DNA of 64,000 bases from positions 1-64,000 of the forward strand of contig CACVAS010000147.1 of assembly GCA_902727855.1 (NCBI GenBank), read 5' to 3'. Positions within the stretch are counted from its first letter, which is position 1. Each line of letters begins with the position of its first letter. The position numbers and the translations under genes were made by a program. Source of the stretch: an uncultured Sulfurovum sp. (GTDB lineage Bacteria > Campylobacterota > Campylobacteria > Campylobacterales > Sulfurovaceae). A model generated the notes under the pieces. The model was not told the origin of the DNA, ran no database searches, and saw nothing but the letters and a program-made list of their open reading frames with translations. Shown piece after piece: positions 1 through 9,621 of the stretch.

Positions 1-126
1 AAAATCTTTCCAGAATCCTTCATAATCCTCTATCGCTTTATTTTGTAGGTTCCAGTAGGCATCCATTGAATCAATGGCCGCACCTTTCGCAAAGTTTGGG
101 TTTGGGGTGTATATTTCTTTTGACAT
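1..126 (-). CDS. acs: Acetyl-CoA synthetase, N-terminal fragment (runs off the window)
   Basis: Minus-strand reading from an ATG at 126 gives 42 residues beginning MSKEIYTPNPNFAKGA and continuing with AYWNLQNKAIEDYEGFW. This is the typical N-terminus of the AMP-forming acetyl-CoA synthetase of Campylobacterota, which activates acetate to acetyl-CoA in the cytoplasm. The frame is open to base 1, so only the first few percent of the roughly 650-residue enzyme is present. The identification rests on this N-terminal signature alone. The ORF track missed it because of the window edge. An AAGGAAT-like ribosome site lies just upstream of the ATG. Confidence 0.8.
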   Translation of the reverse strand, partial: MSKEIYTPNPNFAKGAAIDSMDAYWNLQNKAIEDYEGFWKDF

Positions 127-310
127 TGTACATTCCTTAAAAAGATATTCTAAATATTTTAACGTAATAAAATGAAGAATAAAAAATAAAAGATAGATAA
201 AGAAATTATTTATAGGTAGAAGTAGAGTACTCCTACATTTATGTCACTCTAACTTAGAGTTCAGTATATAATATTAAATAGTATAAATTAAAAAACTATT
301 GTTTACTATG

Positions 311-463
311 CTAGTTATCCATATGGTCATCCGACAAATAGTTGTCTTCAACCTCTGTAAAACTACATCCTTCTGGCTTTGTCTCACAATACTTATCGTA
401 AGCGAATTTCACTAACACCAGGACAATCACCAAAACAATAAAGGTTAAAAAGTTTTTATTCAT
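311..463 (-). CDS. Small single-pass membrane protein (50 aa)
   Basis: A 50-codon ORF too short for the ORF track. It starts MNKNFLTFIVLVIVLVLVKF, a clear hydrophobic segment of about 16 residues directly after a short basic N-terminus. A soluble tail follows, with two cysteines (YCETKPEGCSF) and an acidic end. The topology suggests an inner-membrane anchor with a periplasmic, possibly disulfide-bonded tail. It lies between acs and the hipA-like gene on the same strand, 19 bases after the hipA stop, so it may be co-transcribed with the toxin-antitoxin pair. I do not recognise a family. The hydrophobic pattern and intact frame support it being real. Confidence 0.55.
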   Translation of the reverse strand: MNKNFLTFIVLVIVLVLVKFAYDKYCETKPEGCSFTEVEDNYLSDDHMDN

Positions 464-482
464 GTTTTTCTCTTATTTTTAT

Positions 483-1694
483 TTACATTAATCTTTTGAA
501 AATTTTTCCAATAGATAGTTCAGTATTTCTTGATACACCTGCTACTTTTGCAAATTTAGACCATTTATTAATAGTCTCTTGTACCTCTTTTACGATTTTA
601 GTACCCTCTTTTATCTGATGTTTCTCTGCCAACTTTAAAAGATGAGTAATGGTAGGGTTTTTACCCTCACCCAGATACATGGTACTATGCTCACCACCTG
701 GTCCACTAGAGAATGTGATGTCATACACTGGTGAAAAGCTCCACTCTCCTTGTTCATTCATAAGAAAAGAGAAGTTTTTACTGTGATCATCACGATTATG
801 AGCAAAAAGATTAAAACAGGCCAGTCGAAACACTTTTTTTTGTTCGACCACACTTTTAGTCAGATGCAAACATAAAGTTAACAAGTCATCATAATCTAAA
901 GAGGGATATCTAAAATCACTATGAATTAACCCAGCAACCGTATGCATATGTATCCGTTCGTCTCCTACGCGATCAAAACGTTCACAAGCAAAGTAGGATC
1001 CTTTTTTATCCTGTAACAGTGTTGTTTTAGGCATATCCAACTTTGCATCTTTTGCCATCAAACTGTAGGCATATTCAACAGCTCCTACCTCTTTTCCATC
1101 AGATGAAGAGGCAAACTTTACCATCCAGTGAGTAAACCCTTCAGCCAGTATTTGCGTACCATGAATAATCTCATTGCTTGACTCATTGATCTGTATCAAA
1201 GCCTTTGGTCTAGCCCCAGCCGATGAACCACCAAGCCGTAACAACTCATCCAATAACTCTTCGCTACTACCTTTTAAAATTGCTTGTGAATGTGTTGCTA
1301 AATCATCCAAGACTATTTTATCTAAAGCAGTGCTTTTTATCTCTTCTTCAGGCTCATAACTCAAAGCCCCCATACCAAACCTGCCCACATAAGAGAGCCG
1401 TTCAAGTGGGCTGATACTCTGAGCATTAATGCCCAGTTTTCTAAGATGTCTCTCAAAAAGTAGCCGACCCCAACCATCAGGAAGAGAGTCATTAAACACT
1501 CCCCATAGCCCTTCAAATGTCATATCTTCACACTCAAATAGACCCTCTTTTAACGGAAGTTTATAAGGTGAAATTTCCAAAGAGCTTTTCAAAAATTCGC
1601 TCTCATATTCAAAAAATATCTTTCTATCCTTATAAAGCAACCTACCGACGTTTAGCTTTTCTCTATGATTTAAAAAAACTTGAAGACTATTCAT
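483..1694 (-). CDS. hipA: HipA-family serine/threonine kinase toxin
   Basis: A 403-residue HipA-type protein. In known systems HipA phosphorylates a translation-related target such as glutamyl-tRNA synthetase and causes dormancy until it is neutralised by HipB. The N-terminal HipA_N region contains GVFNDSLPDGWGRLL (about residues 66-80). The kinase core carries a GSSAGARPKAL loop (about 154-164), the catalytic HNRDDHSKNFSFLM segment (about 298-311) and the metal-binding YDITFSSG (about 321-328). All expected catalytic residues are visible and the length is normal for the family, so the toxin looks intact. Its start overlaps the stop of the upstream antitoxin gene by four bases (ATGA), the usual arrangement of hipBA. 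Confidence 0.88.
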   Translation of the reverse strand: MNSLQVFLNHREKLNVGRLLYKDRKIFFEYESEFLKSSLEISPYKLPLKEGLFECEDMTFEGLWGVFNDSLPDGWGRLLFERHLRKLGINAQSISPLERLSYVGRFGMGALSYEPEEEIKSTALDKIVLDDLATHSQAILKGSSEELLDELLRLGGSSAGARPKALIQINESSNEIIHGTQILAEGFTHWMVKFASSSDGKEVGAVEYAYSLMAKDAKLDMPKTTLLQDKKGSYFACERFDRVGDERIHMHTVAGLIHSDFRYPSLDYDDLLTLCLHLTKSVVEQKKVFRLACFNLFAHNRDDHSKNFSFLMNEQGEWSFSPVYDITFSSGPGGEHSTMYLGEGKNPTITHLLKLAEKHQIKEGTKIVKEVQETINKWSKFAKVAGVSRNTELSIGKIFKRLM

Positions 1695-1999
1695 TTTTTA
1701 TGCCCCCTTTTGGGAACACTTTTTTTCTCTGCTAACAGCTCATCCATACTTTTTGCTCTCTTTGGCATTGGATTAGCTATTGATTCAAAGTCATCCAAAC
1801 ACTCTAAAATAAGCGCCAACTTCAACAAAGAGTGCAGTGAAATCTGCCCACTACTCTCAAAACGTTTCACCGACCCCAAACTGACCCCAGACCTATCAGC
1901 CAAAGCCTGTTGCGTATACCCAATACTCAACCGTCGCTCTTTAAACTTCCGACTCAACTCTTGCATCATATCATGTGGTGTTTTCAAAAAGGTTAACAT
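1691..1999 (-). CDS. hipB: HipB-like XRE-family antitoxin/repressor
   Basis: A 102-residue protein with a helix-turn-helix of the XRE type at about residues 18-70 (YTQQALADRSGVSLGSVKRFE). A basic, lysine-rich C-terminal tail follows (PKRAKSMDELLAEKKSVPKRGHKK). It is encoded just upstream of and overlapping the hipA-like gene. By analogy it binds and inhibits the kinase and represses the operon promoter. The AT-rich stretch beyond 2000 holds the presumed promoter and operator, but I could not pick a confident operator. This pair lies a few hundred bases from the far end of the CRISPR array. Confidence 0.82.
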   Translation of the reverse strand: MLTFLKTPHDMMQELSRKFKERRLSIGYTQQALADRSGVSLGSVKRFESSGQISLHSLLKLALILECLDDFESIANPMPKRAKSMDELLAEKKSVPKRGHKK

Positions 2000-2188
2000 A
2001 TTAGCCCTTATTTGTGTTTTAAAACTTTTATAGCTAATATATTATACCATAATATCTATTGATACAGCTCATCATAAACCTAACATAATTAAATCGACGA
2101 ATAATCGTGTATATGTATAGTTATAGCACCCTTCCCCACACAAATACGTATAATTGTACATTACAGCACTTTAAATAGGAGACTGTAG

Positions 2189-2325
2189 GTAAAGCTCTTG
2201 TCTTTGCTAAGTTTGTGATGCTAATTTGGCTCCTCAAACATTGAAGCTCTTCTTTTGAAAGTATAAACATAAAGTCCTCCTCCTTGAAACGCTCAACATG
2301 TCTTTGAACTTGTCGTTAAAGATAC
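2189..2325 (-). pseudogene. Remnant of an ORF6N-domain (phage/antirepressor-type) gene
   Basis: The minus strand reads VQRHVERFKEEDFMFILSKE followed by ELQCLRSQISITNLAKTRALP. This is the conserved core of ORF6N-domain proteins (RFPEDFMF.LTKEE...LRSQ in intact members). It has no start codon and no downstream AFTEQGVAML part, so it is a fragment of about 45 codons. ORF6N proteins are common in phage-like and accessory regions, so this marks former mobile DNA next to the CRISPR island. The reading is by motif recall. The boundary coordinates are approximate. Confidence 0.5.
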
Positions 2326-2345
2326 TTTGCAATACAAAAAATAAC

Positions 2346-2542
2346 AGTATGTCAAATTGAGATAATTTTATACATTAAACGACCTCAACCTTCTCCACAA
2401 CATCAAGTCAAAACCTTGTAAAACCTAGAAACTAAGTCTCTACATTGGTCGTAAGAATGTTAATATTTTTAATGCCTAAGTCTTTAAGTATTTGTGCACC
2501 CACACCAAACTCTTTGGCTTGCTCATGAGAGATAACTTTTGT
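2346..2542 (-). pseudogene. Displaced, decayed copy of the ribBA 3' end
   Basis: This stretch matches 15799-15996, the last part of the intact ribBA gene plus a few bases beyond its stop, in the same orientation. Shared blocks include CACCAAACTCTTTGGCTTGC and GTCTTTAAGTATTTGTGCAC. There are scattered substitutions and the 25-base palindrome after the intact gene is lost. The copy has no start and is not translated as a gene. It ends only about 25 bases before the first (degenerate) CRISPR repeat. Together the two copies form direct repeats bracketing the whole CRISPR-Cas locus. Confidence 0.85.
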
Positions 2543-2566
2543 TTGATTAATTGAAGTTGCTATCTT

Positions 2567-5500
2567 CTTTAAATACAACTCTTCTGTTGGTTCAAGTCTC
2601 TAGTGCTTCACTCATGCTACCAACTCCCCACATTTAAATACAACTCTTGTGTTGGTTCAAGCTTATTGGTCTACTTGGTTAACTGGTTATAGAGGTTAAT
2701 TTAAATACAACTCTTGTGTTGGTTCAAGAAGTGAAGCAGAAATAGCCGAAGCTACAGGACGCAGATTTAAATACAACTCTTGTGTTGGTTCAAGAATACC
2801 CACTTAGAGGGCTTTTTGAGCCTTTTATAGATTTAAATACAACTCTTGTGTTGGTTCAAGTCTTTAAAGTCTAGTCTTCCTAAGTCTAAAGCGAATATTT
2901 AAATACAACTCTTGTGTTGGTTCAAGAGATAGAAAAAGATTTAAAATTAAGCTCAGAATCAAATTTAAATACAACTCTTGTGTTGGTTCAAGTCTCACTT
3001 GCACCATCTATAAAATTATTTATTTCCATATTTAAATACAACTCTTGTGTTGGTTCAAGCAATAGAAAGTCTATAGTATCACCTATTCCTATCACATTTA
3101 AATACAACTCTTGTGTTGGTTCAAGGAGATACAAAAGTGTGAACTTTGTTTAATATTCGATTTAAATACAACTCTTGTGTTGGTTCAAGTGATTTTTTCG
3201 CAAACTATGTATTAGAGAAAAGCACATTTAAATACAACTCTTGTGTTGGTTCAAGTACCTAAGATAGTTTTTAATCCCCATGCTTGAGGTAATTTAAATA
3301 CAACTCTTGTGTTGGTTCAAGCTAGCCTCCCTACGTCTCTGTCCACGCTTACGGCAATTTAAATACAACTCTTGTGTTGGTTCAAGTGTTTTGCTCCCAC
3401 TGCAAGAAACTTTTGTGGACATATTTAAATACAACTCTTGTGTTGGTTCAAGCATTTCAATTGTCATTGGAGTTTCAGTTACATTTGTATTTAAATACAA
3501 CTCTTGTGTTGGTTCAAGGCGTTCTTTCGTAGCGTTACTCTCTGCATGATTGACATTTAAATACAACTCTTGTGTTGGTTCAAGATGGGTATCAATGCAG
3601 GTATTCAAGTTGCTAACAAATTTAAATACAACTCTTGTGTTGGTTCAAGAATCATTTTCAAATTTTTCTCTTAATTCGTCTTCTAATTTAAATACAACTC
3701 TTGTGTTGGTTCAAGCAGTGCTATTTGCCCACATTTAAGAAGTGTACTCTCATTTAAATACAACTCTTGTGTTGGTTCAAGTAAATTGTTCTTTCGATGC
3801 TGGTAACGCTACATTAATTTAAATACAACTCTTGTGTTGGTTCAAGCGGTCTTTTTGCTATGGTTTACTTCCTTGTTTTTTCATTTAAATACAACTCTTG
3901 TGTTGGTTCAAGTTAGCTCTTTTAGCATCTCTTTACTGTAGTCTATAATTTAAATACAACTCTTGTGTTGGTTCAAGGCTGATACTGCTCATTAACAAAG
4001 ATAGCATGCCTAGATTTAAATACAACTCTTGTGTTGGTTCAAGTCTAGCCTTATTTATCTCTTCTTGTTCAGAGCTTGATTTAAATACAACTCTTGTGTT
4101 GGTTCAAGCAAGCGAAGACACCAACGCTAACGAAGTGTAGCTTAATTTAAATACAACTCTTGTGTTGGTTCAAGAGTGTCGAGTCTATAATCTCTTTATT
4201 GCTATCAAATTTAAATACAACTCTTGTGTTGGTTCAAGTAGACAAAGTACCAGTCACTGTATGTACTTACCCATTTAAATACAACTCTTGTGTTGGTTCA
4301 AGTTGCAGTTTTCTTGTGGTCTGTCTTAATGTGGATAGCATTTAAATACAACTCTTGTGTTGGTTCAAGGATTGTATCCACTCCCAATCAATCACTCTCC
4401 TCGTCATTTAAATACAACTCTTGTGTTGGTTCAAGCACCGCTTGATGTTGATGAGTCACCGCTTGATGTATTTAAATACAACTCTTGTGTTGGTTCAAGC
4501 ACCGCTTGATGTTGATGAGTCACCGCTTGATGTATTTAAATACAACTCTTGTGTTGGTTCAAGATATATGTATATTCTGTAAAACTTGCCTTTTAGTAGA
4601 TTTAAATACAACTCTTGTGTTGGTTCAAGACTAAACATAGTGGGAGTGTTATTAACATTCCCTTAATTTAAATACAACTCTTGTGTTGGTTCAAGTTCAA
4701 AAGCATTTGACCGTGCCATAGCAGAGGGCAATTTAAATACAACTCTTGTGTTGGTTCAAGTCTTTACGTGCAGAAGAACCTTTAACATTTTCGTATTTAA
4801 ATACAACTCTTGTGTTGGTTCAAGGCTTTTGCAAGATGGTATGTGGTGGTTTTGACCTATTTAAATACAACTCTTGTGTTGGTTCAAGGGTCATCTTTTA
4901 AAGACTGTGGTATTTCACTTTCTAATTTAAATACAACTCTTGTGTTGGTTCAAGGTTCCTTCACGTGTCATTCTTAAAATGTTACCAAGATTTAAATACA
5001 ACTCTTGTGTTGGTTCAAGTTTGTAGGGCTTGTGCACCCTGTACACCTAGATCCATATTTAAATACAACTCTTGTGTTGGTTCAAGCCTTGCTTGGGGAC
5101 ATAAGGATTCCCTTTATAGCTATTTAAATACAACTCTTGTGTTGGTTCAAGCAAGGTGTGAGTGTGTAGGTTACAAACTCCAAAGACATTTAAATACAAC
5201 TCTTGTGTTGGTTCAAGTGGAGAGATTCTTTAAGTGCGACAAGCTCTTTTTCATTTAAATACAACTCTTGTGTTGGTTCAAGTTTCTTTTTTTTTGACTT
5301 GCCAAACTACTCTGATATTTAAATACAACTCTTGTGTTGGTTCAAGATATAGGGTTGGTGAAGTTTTTGAATTAAGAACAGAATTTAAATACAACTCTTG
5401 TGTTGGTTCAAGTGTTGATGTCACACGTAACCCAAGACGTTCTCCTAGATTTAAATACAACTCTTGTGTTGGTTCAAGAAAGAGGGTGGTGGTTCTCAAA

Positions 5501-7630
5501 GATTTGTTTTTGAATTTAAATACAACTCTTGTGTTGGTTCAAGATTACGGTAGTATGTGCCTCAGCTGTAGAAAGTGATTTAAATACAACTCTTGTGTTG
5601 GTTCAAGCTGTTGGTTATTTACCTAATGGTTGTCTATTGATATTTAAATACAACTCTTGTGTTGGTTCAAGAATCAAAATCATAAATGTCAATTTCTAGG
5701 TTCAAGATTTAAATACAACTCTTGTGTTGGTTCAAGTTTAACTGTTTTACCTAAACCCTTGGTAATACAATCATTTAAATACAACTCTTGTGTTGGTTCA
5801 AGAAGGTTTAATCCCTATATTCTTAACAATTACGCTATTTAAATACAACTCTTGTGTTGGTTCAAGACTATACAATCTATAGGAAGATTGATGAGATTGT
5901 AATTTAAATACAACTCTTGTGTTGGTTCAAGCATTCGAGATGGATTTAACTTTAACCCATTACCGAATTTAAATACAACTCTTGTGTTGGTTCAAGGTTA
6001 AAAATAAAATACTAAATGAATTTGAAACACTATTTAAATACAACTCTTGTGTTGGTTCAAGCTACTGCTATAATTGGTGTATAAGTTGGTTGAGAGACAT
6101 TTAAATACAACTCTTGTGTTGGTTCAAGTAATATCCGTAATCAGACTGTAGTACCGCTGTCCAATTTAAATACAACTCTTGTGTTGGTTCAAGTAAGCAA
6201 TCTATTTTTACAGATGGAATACCCACGTAATTTAAATACAACTCTTGTGTTGGTTCAAGCTTACATTGTTTGACCCCAAGTTTAGAAATCTTATATTTAA
6301 ATACAACTCTTGTGTTGGTTCAAGAAGCTGGGTGAACGTGCTAAGGCGATTATATTATCATTTAAATACAACTCTTGTGTTGGTTCAAGAAAGAAGCACT
6401 ACACACTTCCTTAACATAATCGTGAATTTAAATACAACTCTTGTGTTGGTTCAAGGGATAAAACACCAATCCATTTCAATAACTCTATGATATTTAAATA
6501 CAACTCTTGTGTTGGTTCAAGGAAAAATCACTGGAACAATCAACAAAACTTAAAATAATTTAAATACAACTCTTGTGTTGGTTCAAGTAAATGCAAATAC
6601 AGAAGCAATAAACCTGTCTAAATTTAAATACAACTCTTGTGTTGGTTCAAGACACCTAGAGACGCAATAGGATATATATATTACAGATTTAAATACAACT
6701 CTTGTGTTGGTTCAAGATACCTAAATTAATTATGTCTAAAACAGTAACATGATTTAAATACAACTCTTGTGTTGGTTCAAGGTGGTGCAAATGAGCCTAT
6801 GAATGATATTGAATGGTAATTTAAATACAACTCTTGTGTTGGTTCAAGGACAACGGAGCTATTCATAGTGATTTGATAAATAATAATTTAAATACAACTC
6901 TTGTGTTGGTTCAAGTCATTCTAGATGGATTTAACTTTAATCCATTGCCAAATTTAAATACAACTCTTGTGTTGGTTCAAGTAAACTGCACCGATGCTAC
7001 CAAGGACTGCTGTTTGATTTAAATACAACTCTTGTGTTGGTTCAAGTTGTATATTTAAAGATAATGATGTTCTATTATGTGATTTAAATACAACTCTTGT
7101 GTTGGTTCAAGTAGAGGGTAGATTAATAGGTGAGTCACTATATAAATTTAAATACAACTCTTGTGTTGGTTCAAGCCTAACTCTAACATGATACTTTTCA
7201 CTTACTTGTGGATTTAAATACAACTCTTGTGTTGGTTCAAGCATTTTAAATGTGATGAATCGTGGTATGGTCATACTATTTAAATACAACTCTTGTGTTG
7301 GTTCAAGACTCTATTAAAACGAGACAAACATACAGTAACTATATTTAAATACAACTCTTGTGTTGGTTCAAGACATTAAGACAGACCACAAAAAAACTGC
7401 AATAGAATTTAAATACAACTCTTGTGTTGGTTCAAGTCCACCGATCACCGATTGTATGCGTGCCGCTTCTATTTAAATACAACTCTTGTGTTGGTTCAAG
7501 TGAATTTAAGCATAACAGAGCAGTATCAACAAGATAATTTAAATACAACTCTTGTGTTGGTTCAAGTTGCTATTGCTACAGGTACGAGTCCAAAGGGTGA
7601 ATTTAAATACAACTCTTGTGTTGGTTCAAG
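2567..7630 (-). CRISPR. CRISPR array, 78 repeats and 77 spacers (type I-B)
   Basis: I counted 78 copies of a 30-base repeat and 77 spacers, mostly 34-37 bases, with a unit of about 65 bases. In crRNA sense (minus strand) the repeat starts CTTGAACCAACACAAGAG and ends GTATTTAAAT. It contains a short CAAC/GTTG stem. All but one repeat look identical. The copy at 2567-2596 has two substitutions, marking the leader-distal (oldest) end. The newest spacers are therefore next to 7630, beside the leader and cas2. The expected 5' handle is ATTTAAAT, a perfect palindrome. Spacers 29 and 30 (4436-4469 and 4500-4533) are identical; 27 and 74 are complementary; 52 and 67 are near-identical. All ORF-track entries inside this interval are artefacts of the array. 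Confidence 0.98.
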
Positions 7631-7804
7631 TAAGACTATATAGGCATCTTCATATTTTAAAAAATGAAGAAACGCCCATATTATCGTAAACTTACATAAA
7701 TTTTCCAATCAAATTATTATTAACAATAAAATATTAAAGAACCTATGTAACATTATGATTATAGCGTAAACACACATGTAATTTTACCAAGTTAGGTTGG
7801 AAAA
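7631..7804 (-). promoter_or_regulatory. CRISPR leader with probable promoter
   Basis: A 174-base, very AT-rich, non-coding stretch between the cas2 stop and the first perfect repeat, where the leader of this array must lie. On the minus strand a TATAAT box occurs at 7763-7758, about 130 bases before the array. An inverted repeat with arms TCTTCAT and ATGAAGA (7647-7653 and 7664-7670) lies close to the leader-repeat junction. Leader-end motifs there guide spacer integration in other type I systems. The function of the hairpin is inferred. Confidence 0.7.
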
Positions 7805-8113
7805 TTATAAAAAAAGTGATTCACTATCCATTTTATTACTTCCTAATATCTCTTCATGAAAAACTGATTTATTTTGAAGTTTCACTATTGATACAAAATC
7901 TAACTTCTCGTCTATGTTCTTTTCTATCTCATCACGAAATCTAATAAGATTTGCAGGAGTAATATTCCCTCTAAAAACTGATTTTTGATGGTGCTTAAAA
8001 TATTTTTTGCAAATCTTGAAAACCTTACTCACACGGTATTTACCAGCATCACTCTCTATATCTGCTATATCATAAAAAACAAAAGCATAATTATAATTAT
8101 AGTTTCTACTCAA
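7805..8113 (-). CDS. cas2: CRISPR-associated endonuclease Cas2
   Basis: A 102-residue Cas2 containing the conserved YAFVFYDIADIESDAGKYRV start (beta strand with the metal-site Asp), KVFKICKKYFKHHQKSVF and FRGNITPANLIRF. Cas2 is the dimeric bridge of the Cas1-Cas2 spacer integrase. Its ATG overlaps the cas1 stop by four bases. It is the last cas gene before the leader, so the adaptation genes sit closest to the array. Confidence 0.95.
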   Translation of the reverse strand: MSRNYNYNYAFVFYDIADIESDAGKYRVSKVFKICKKYFKHHQKSVFRGNITPANLIRFRDEIEKNIDEKLDFVSIVKLQNKSVFHEEILGSNKMDSESLFL

Positions 8114-9114
8114 TGCTTATCCTTTAATTTAAATGGCACAAATTCTTTATCTTCTATAAGAAATTTTACAAGTTTATATGCATCATATTTTATGGCACTC
8201 TTATAAGTCGTTTTTCGTTTTAATCGTGGATGCATAAATGGCTCATTAATTCGATTTTCAAAAGCTTCTATAAACACTTTTTTACCTGTCTCATTGAGTA
8301 GTGCATAATTAAGATTTTTATCAAAATGTTTACTTACTTGTAGTTGCTTTTTATTCACTAGATCAAAGATGGTCTTAAATACAATAATTGGCTTGAAAAC
8401 TTCACACATATCTAAGCTTAATGAAAATCTCCCCTCTCTTGGAGAGTGTAAAAAGCTTATAGATTGATTCAGATGTGTATGGTAAATTGCAGATATCGTT
8501 TTCGTATAGAGCAAAGTATTACCAAAGCTAACTAGTGCATTGATAGGATTATCCGGTGGTCGCTTTACACGTTTATTCATCACAAAATCTATAGGTAAAA
8601 AATGCTGAAAACTATCATAAAATCTATTCCATATTTGACCTTCTATGTAGAAAATCTGTTTAATGTCTGGTTCTTTTTCTAAAAATACTGATACATCCTT
8701 TTTAAGCCAATCCAAAAATGGCTTTAGTTCCTTTTTCCCATGTCGATAGTAGTGATACAAAACCTCATGCACATTATCGGCTATCCCCTGCACTATTGAT
8801 CTAGCTATAATAAGCCGTTTGTCAATATATGCTTGTGATTGCCGAATGGTCAAATCTCCACTGATGAGTTGTTCTTTAGGGTAAAAACTTCCTGTGTAGT
8901 TATTATGATAGTTAAAAAAATGAACACATATCCCTGCTTTAGCGATAAAGTCTAAAAATTTGGTATTGAAACTCACTTCATTCATACAGTAGAGTTCACG
9001 TGTATCTTCTATCGGCAAATAAAAATTTCCTTTTTCATTTCTAAATGCAATGGAATTGTCTTTTCTCTTCAGTTCACCCATGCTAAATATATACCGTGTA
9101 TGCTCTTTTGCCAT
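8110..9114 (-). CDS. cas1: CRISPR-associated endonuclease Cas1 (I-B type)
   Basis: A 334-residue Cas1, the catalytic subunit of the spacer integrase. Visible active-site segments are IEGQIWNRFYDSF (about residues 150-162, with the catalytic Glu), HLNQSISFLHSPREGRFSLS (about 211-230, with the catalytic His nearby) and SLDMCEVFKP (about 230-239, with the catalytic Asp). The N-terminal beta domain and C-terminal helical domain are both present and the length is normal. An AGGGG ribosome site precedes the ATG. It lies nine bases after cas4. Confidence 0.96.
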   Translation of the reverse strand: MAKEHTRYIFSMGELKRKDNSIAFRNEKGNFYLPIEDTRELYCMNEVSFNTKFLDFIAKAGICVHFFNYHNNYTGSFYPKEQLISGDLTIRQSQAYIDKRLIIARSIVQGIADNVHEVLYHYYRHGKKELKPFLDWLKKDVSVFLEKEPDIKQIFYIEGQIWNRFYDSFQHFLPIDFVMNKRVKRPPDNPINALVSFGNTLLYTKTISAIYHTHLNQSISFLHSPREGRFSLSLDMCEVFKPIIVFKTIFDLVNKKQLQVSKHFDKNLNYALLNETGKKVFIEAFENRINEPFMHPRLKRKTTYKSAIKYDAYKLVKFLIEDKEFVPFKLKDKH

Positions 9115-9123
9115 CTTTTCCCC

Positions 9124-9621
9124 TTATATAAAACAGTACTCATAATAAGCACATTTTTTACACTTATTATCAAAAACAGCTCCTGGTGGTTTTTCTAAAT
9201 TAATCAATATATCAATCTTAGCCAATACCGCCAAAAGCTCTTGCTCATTCCCCTTATCAAGCTCCACATAATGAACCTTTTTACTCTGTTTTCTCTTCTC
9301 TAAAAACTCTACTTTTCCCTTTTTAAGTACACCTTTTTGCTTTAGCTTATACAAGTACAAAAGCACCTGCCACTTCACAGCCTCGGGGTCAGAGTCACTC
9401 TTTTTTATCTCAACCAAATACTCTTTGGTCAGCTTGTCTATTTTGATGTTATCAATAGACACCTCACCCTTTTTACTCTTTTTCTCTTGAAGTTCATGTA
9501 ACACTTTACCTATACGTACATCTTCAGAGTTGCCTTCTAGGTTTATTCGGTTGGCGTGTAGCCAACATTGGGTTTTACAGTGGAAGTAGTAGTTTATTAG
9601 GGTTCCTGTGATTTGGTTCAT
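9124..9621 (-). CDS. cas4: CRISPR-associated nuclease Cas4
   Basis: A 165-residue Cas4. Cas4 trims pre-spacers and helps choose the PAM during adaptation. The iron-sulfur ligands are visible: one in the N-terminal FHCKTQCWLHANR segment and three at the C-terminus in FDNKCKKCAYYEYCFI. The RecB-type nuclease core shows EIKKSDSDPEAVKWQVLLYLY (about residues 72-92), with the E-x-K and Q-x3-Y elements. The start overlaps the cas3 stop (ATGA). Size is typical of short Cas4 proteins linked to type I-B. Confidence 0.93.
   Translation of the reverse strand: MNQITGTLINYYFHCKTQCWLHANRINLEGNSEDVRIGKVLHELQEKKSKKGEVSIDNIKIDKLTKEYLVEIKKSDSDPEAVKWQVLLYLYKLKQKGVLKKGKVEFLEKRKQSKKVHYVELDKGNEQELLAVLAKIDILINLEKPPGAVFDNKCKKCAYYEYCFI

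Noticed and set aside
2914-7643. About a dozen ORFs of 60-114 aa on both strands with LNTTLVLVQ, FKYNSCVGS or LEPTQELYLN repeats
   Set aside because: These peptides are the CRISPR repeat read in different frames; the spacers supply the rest. They are not genes.
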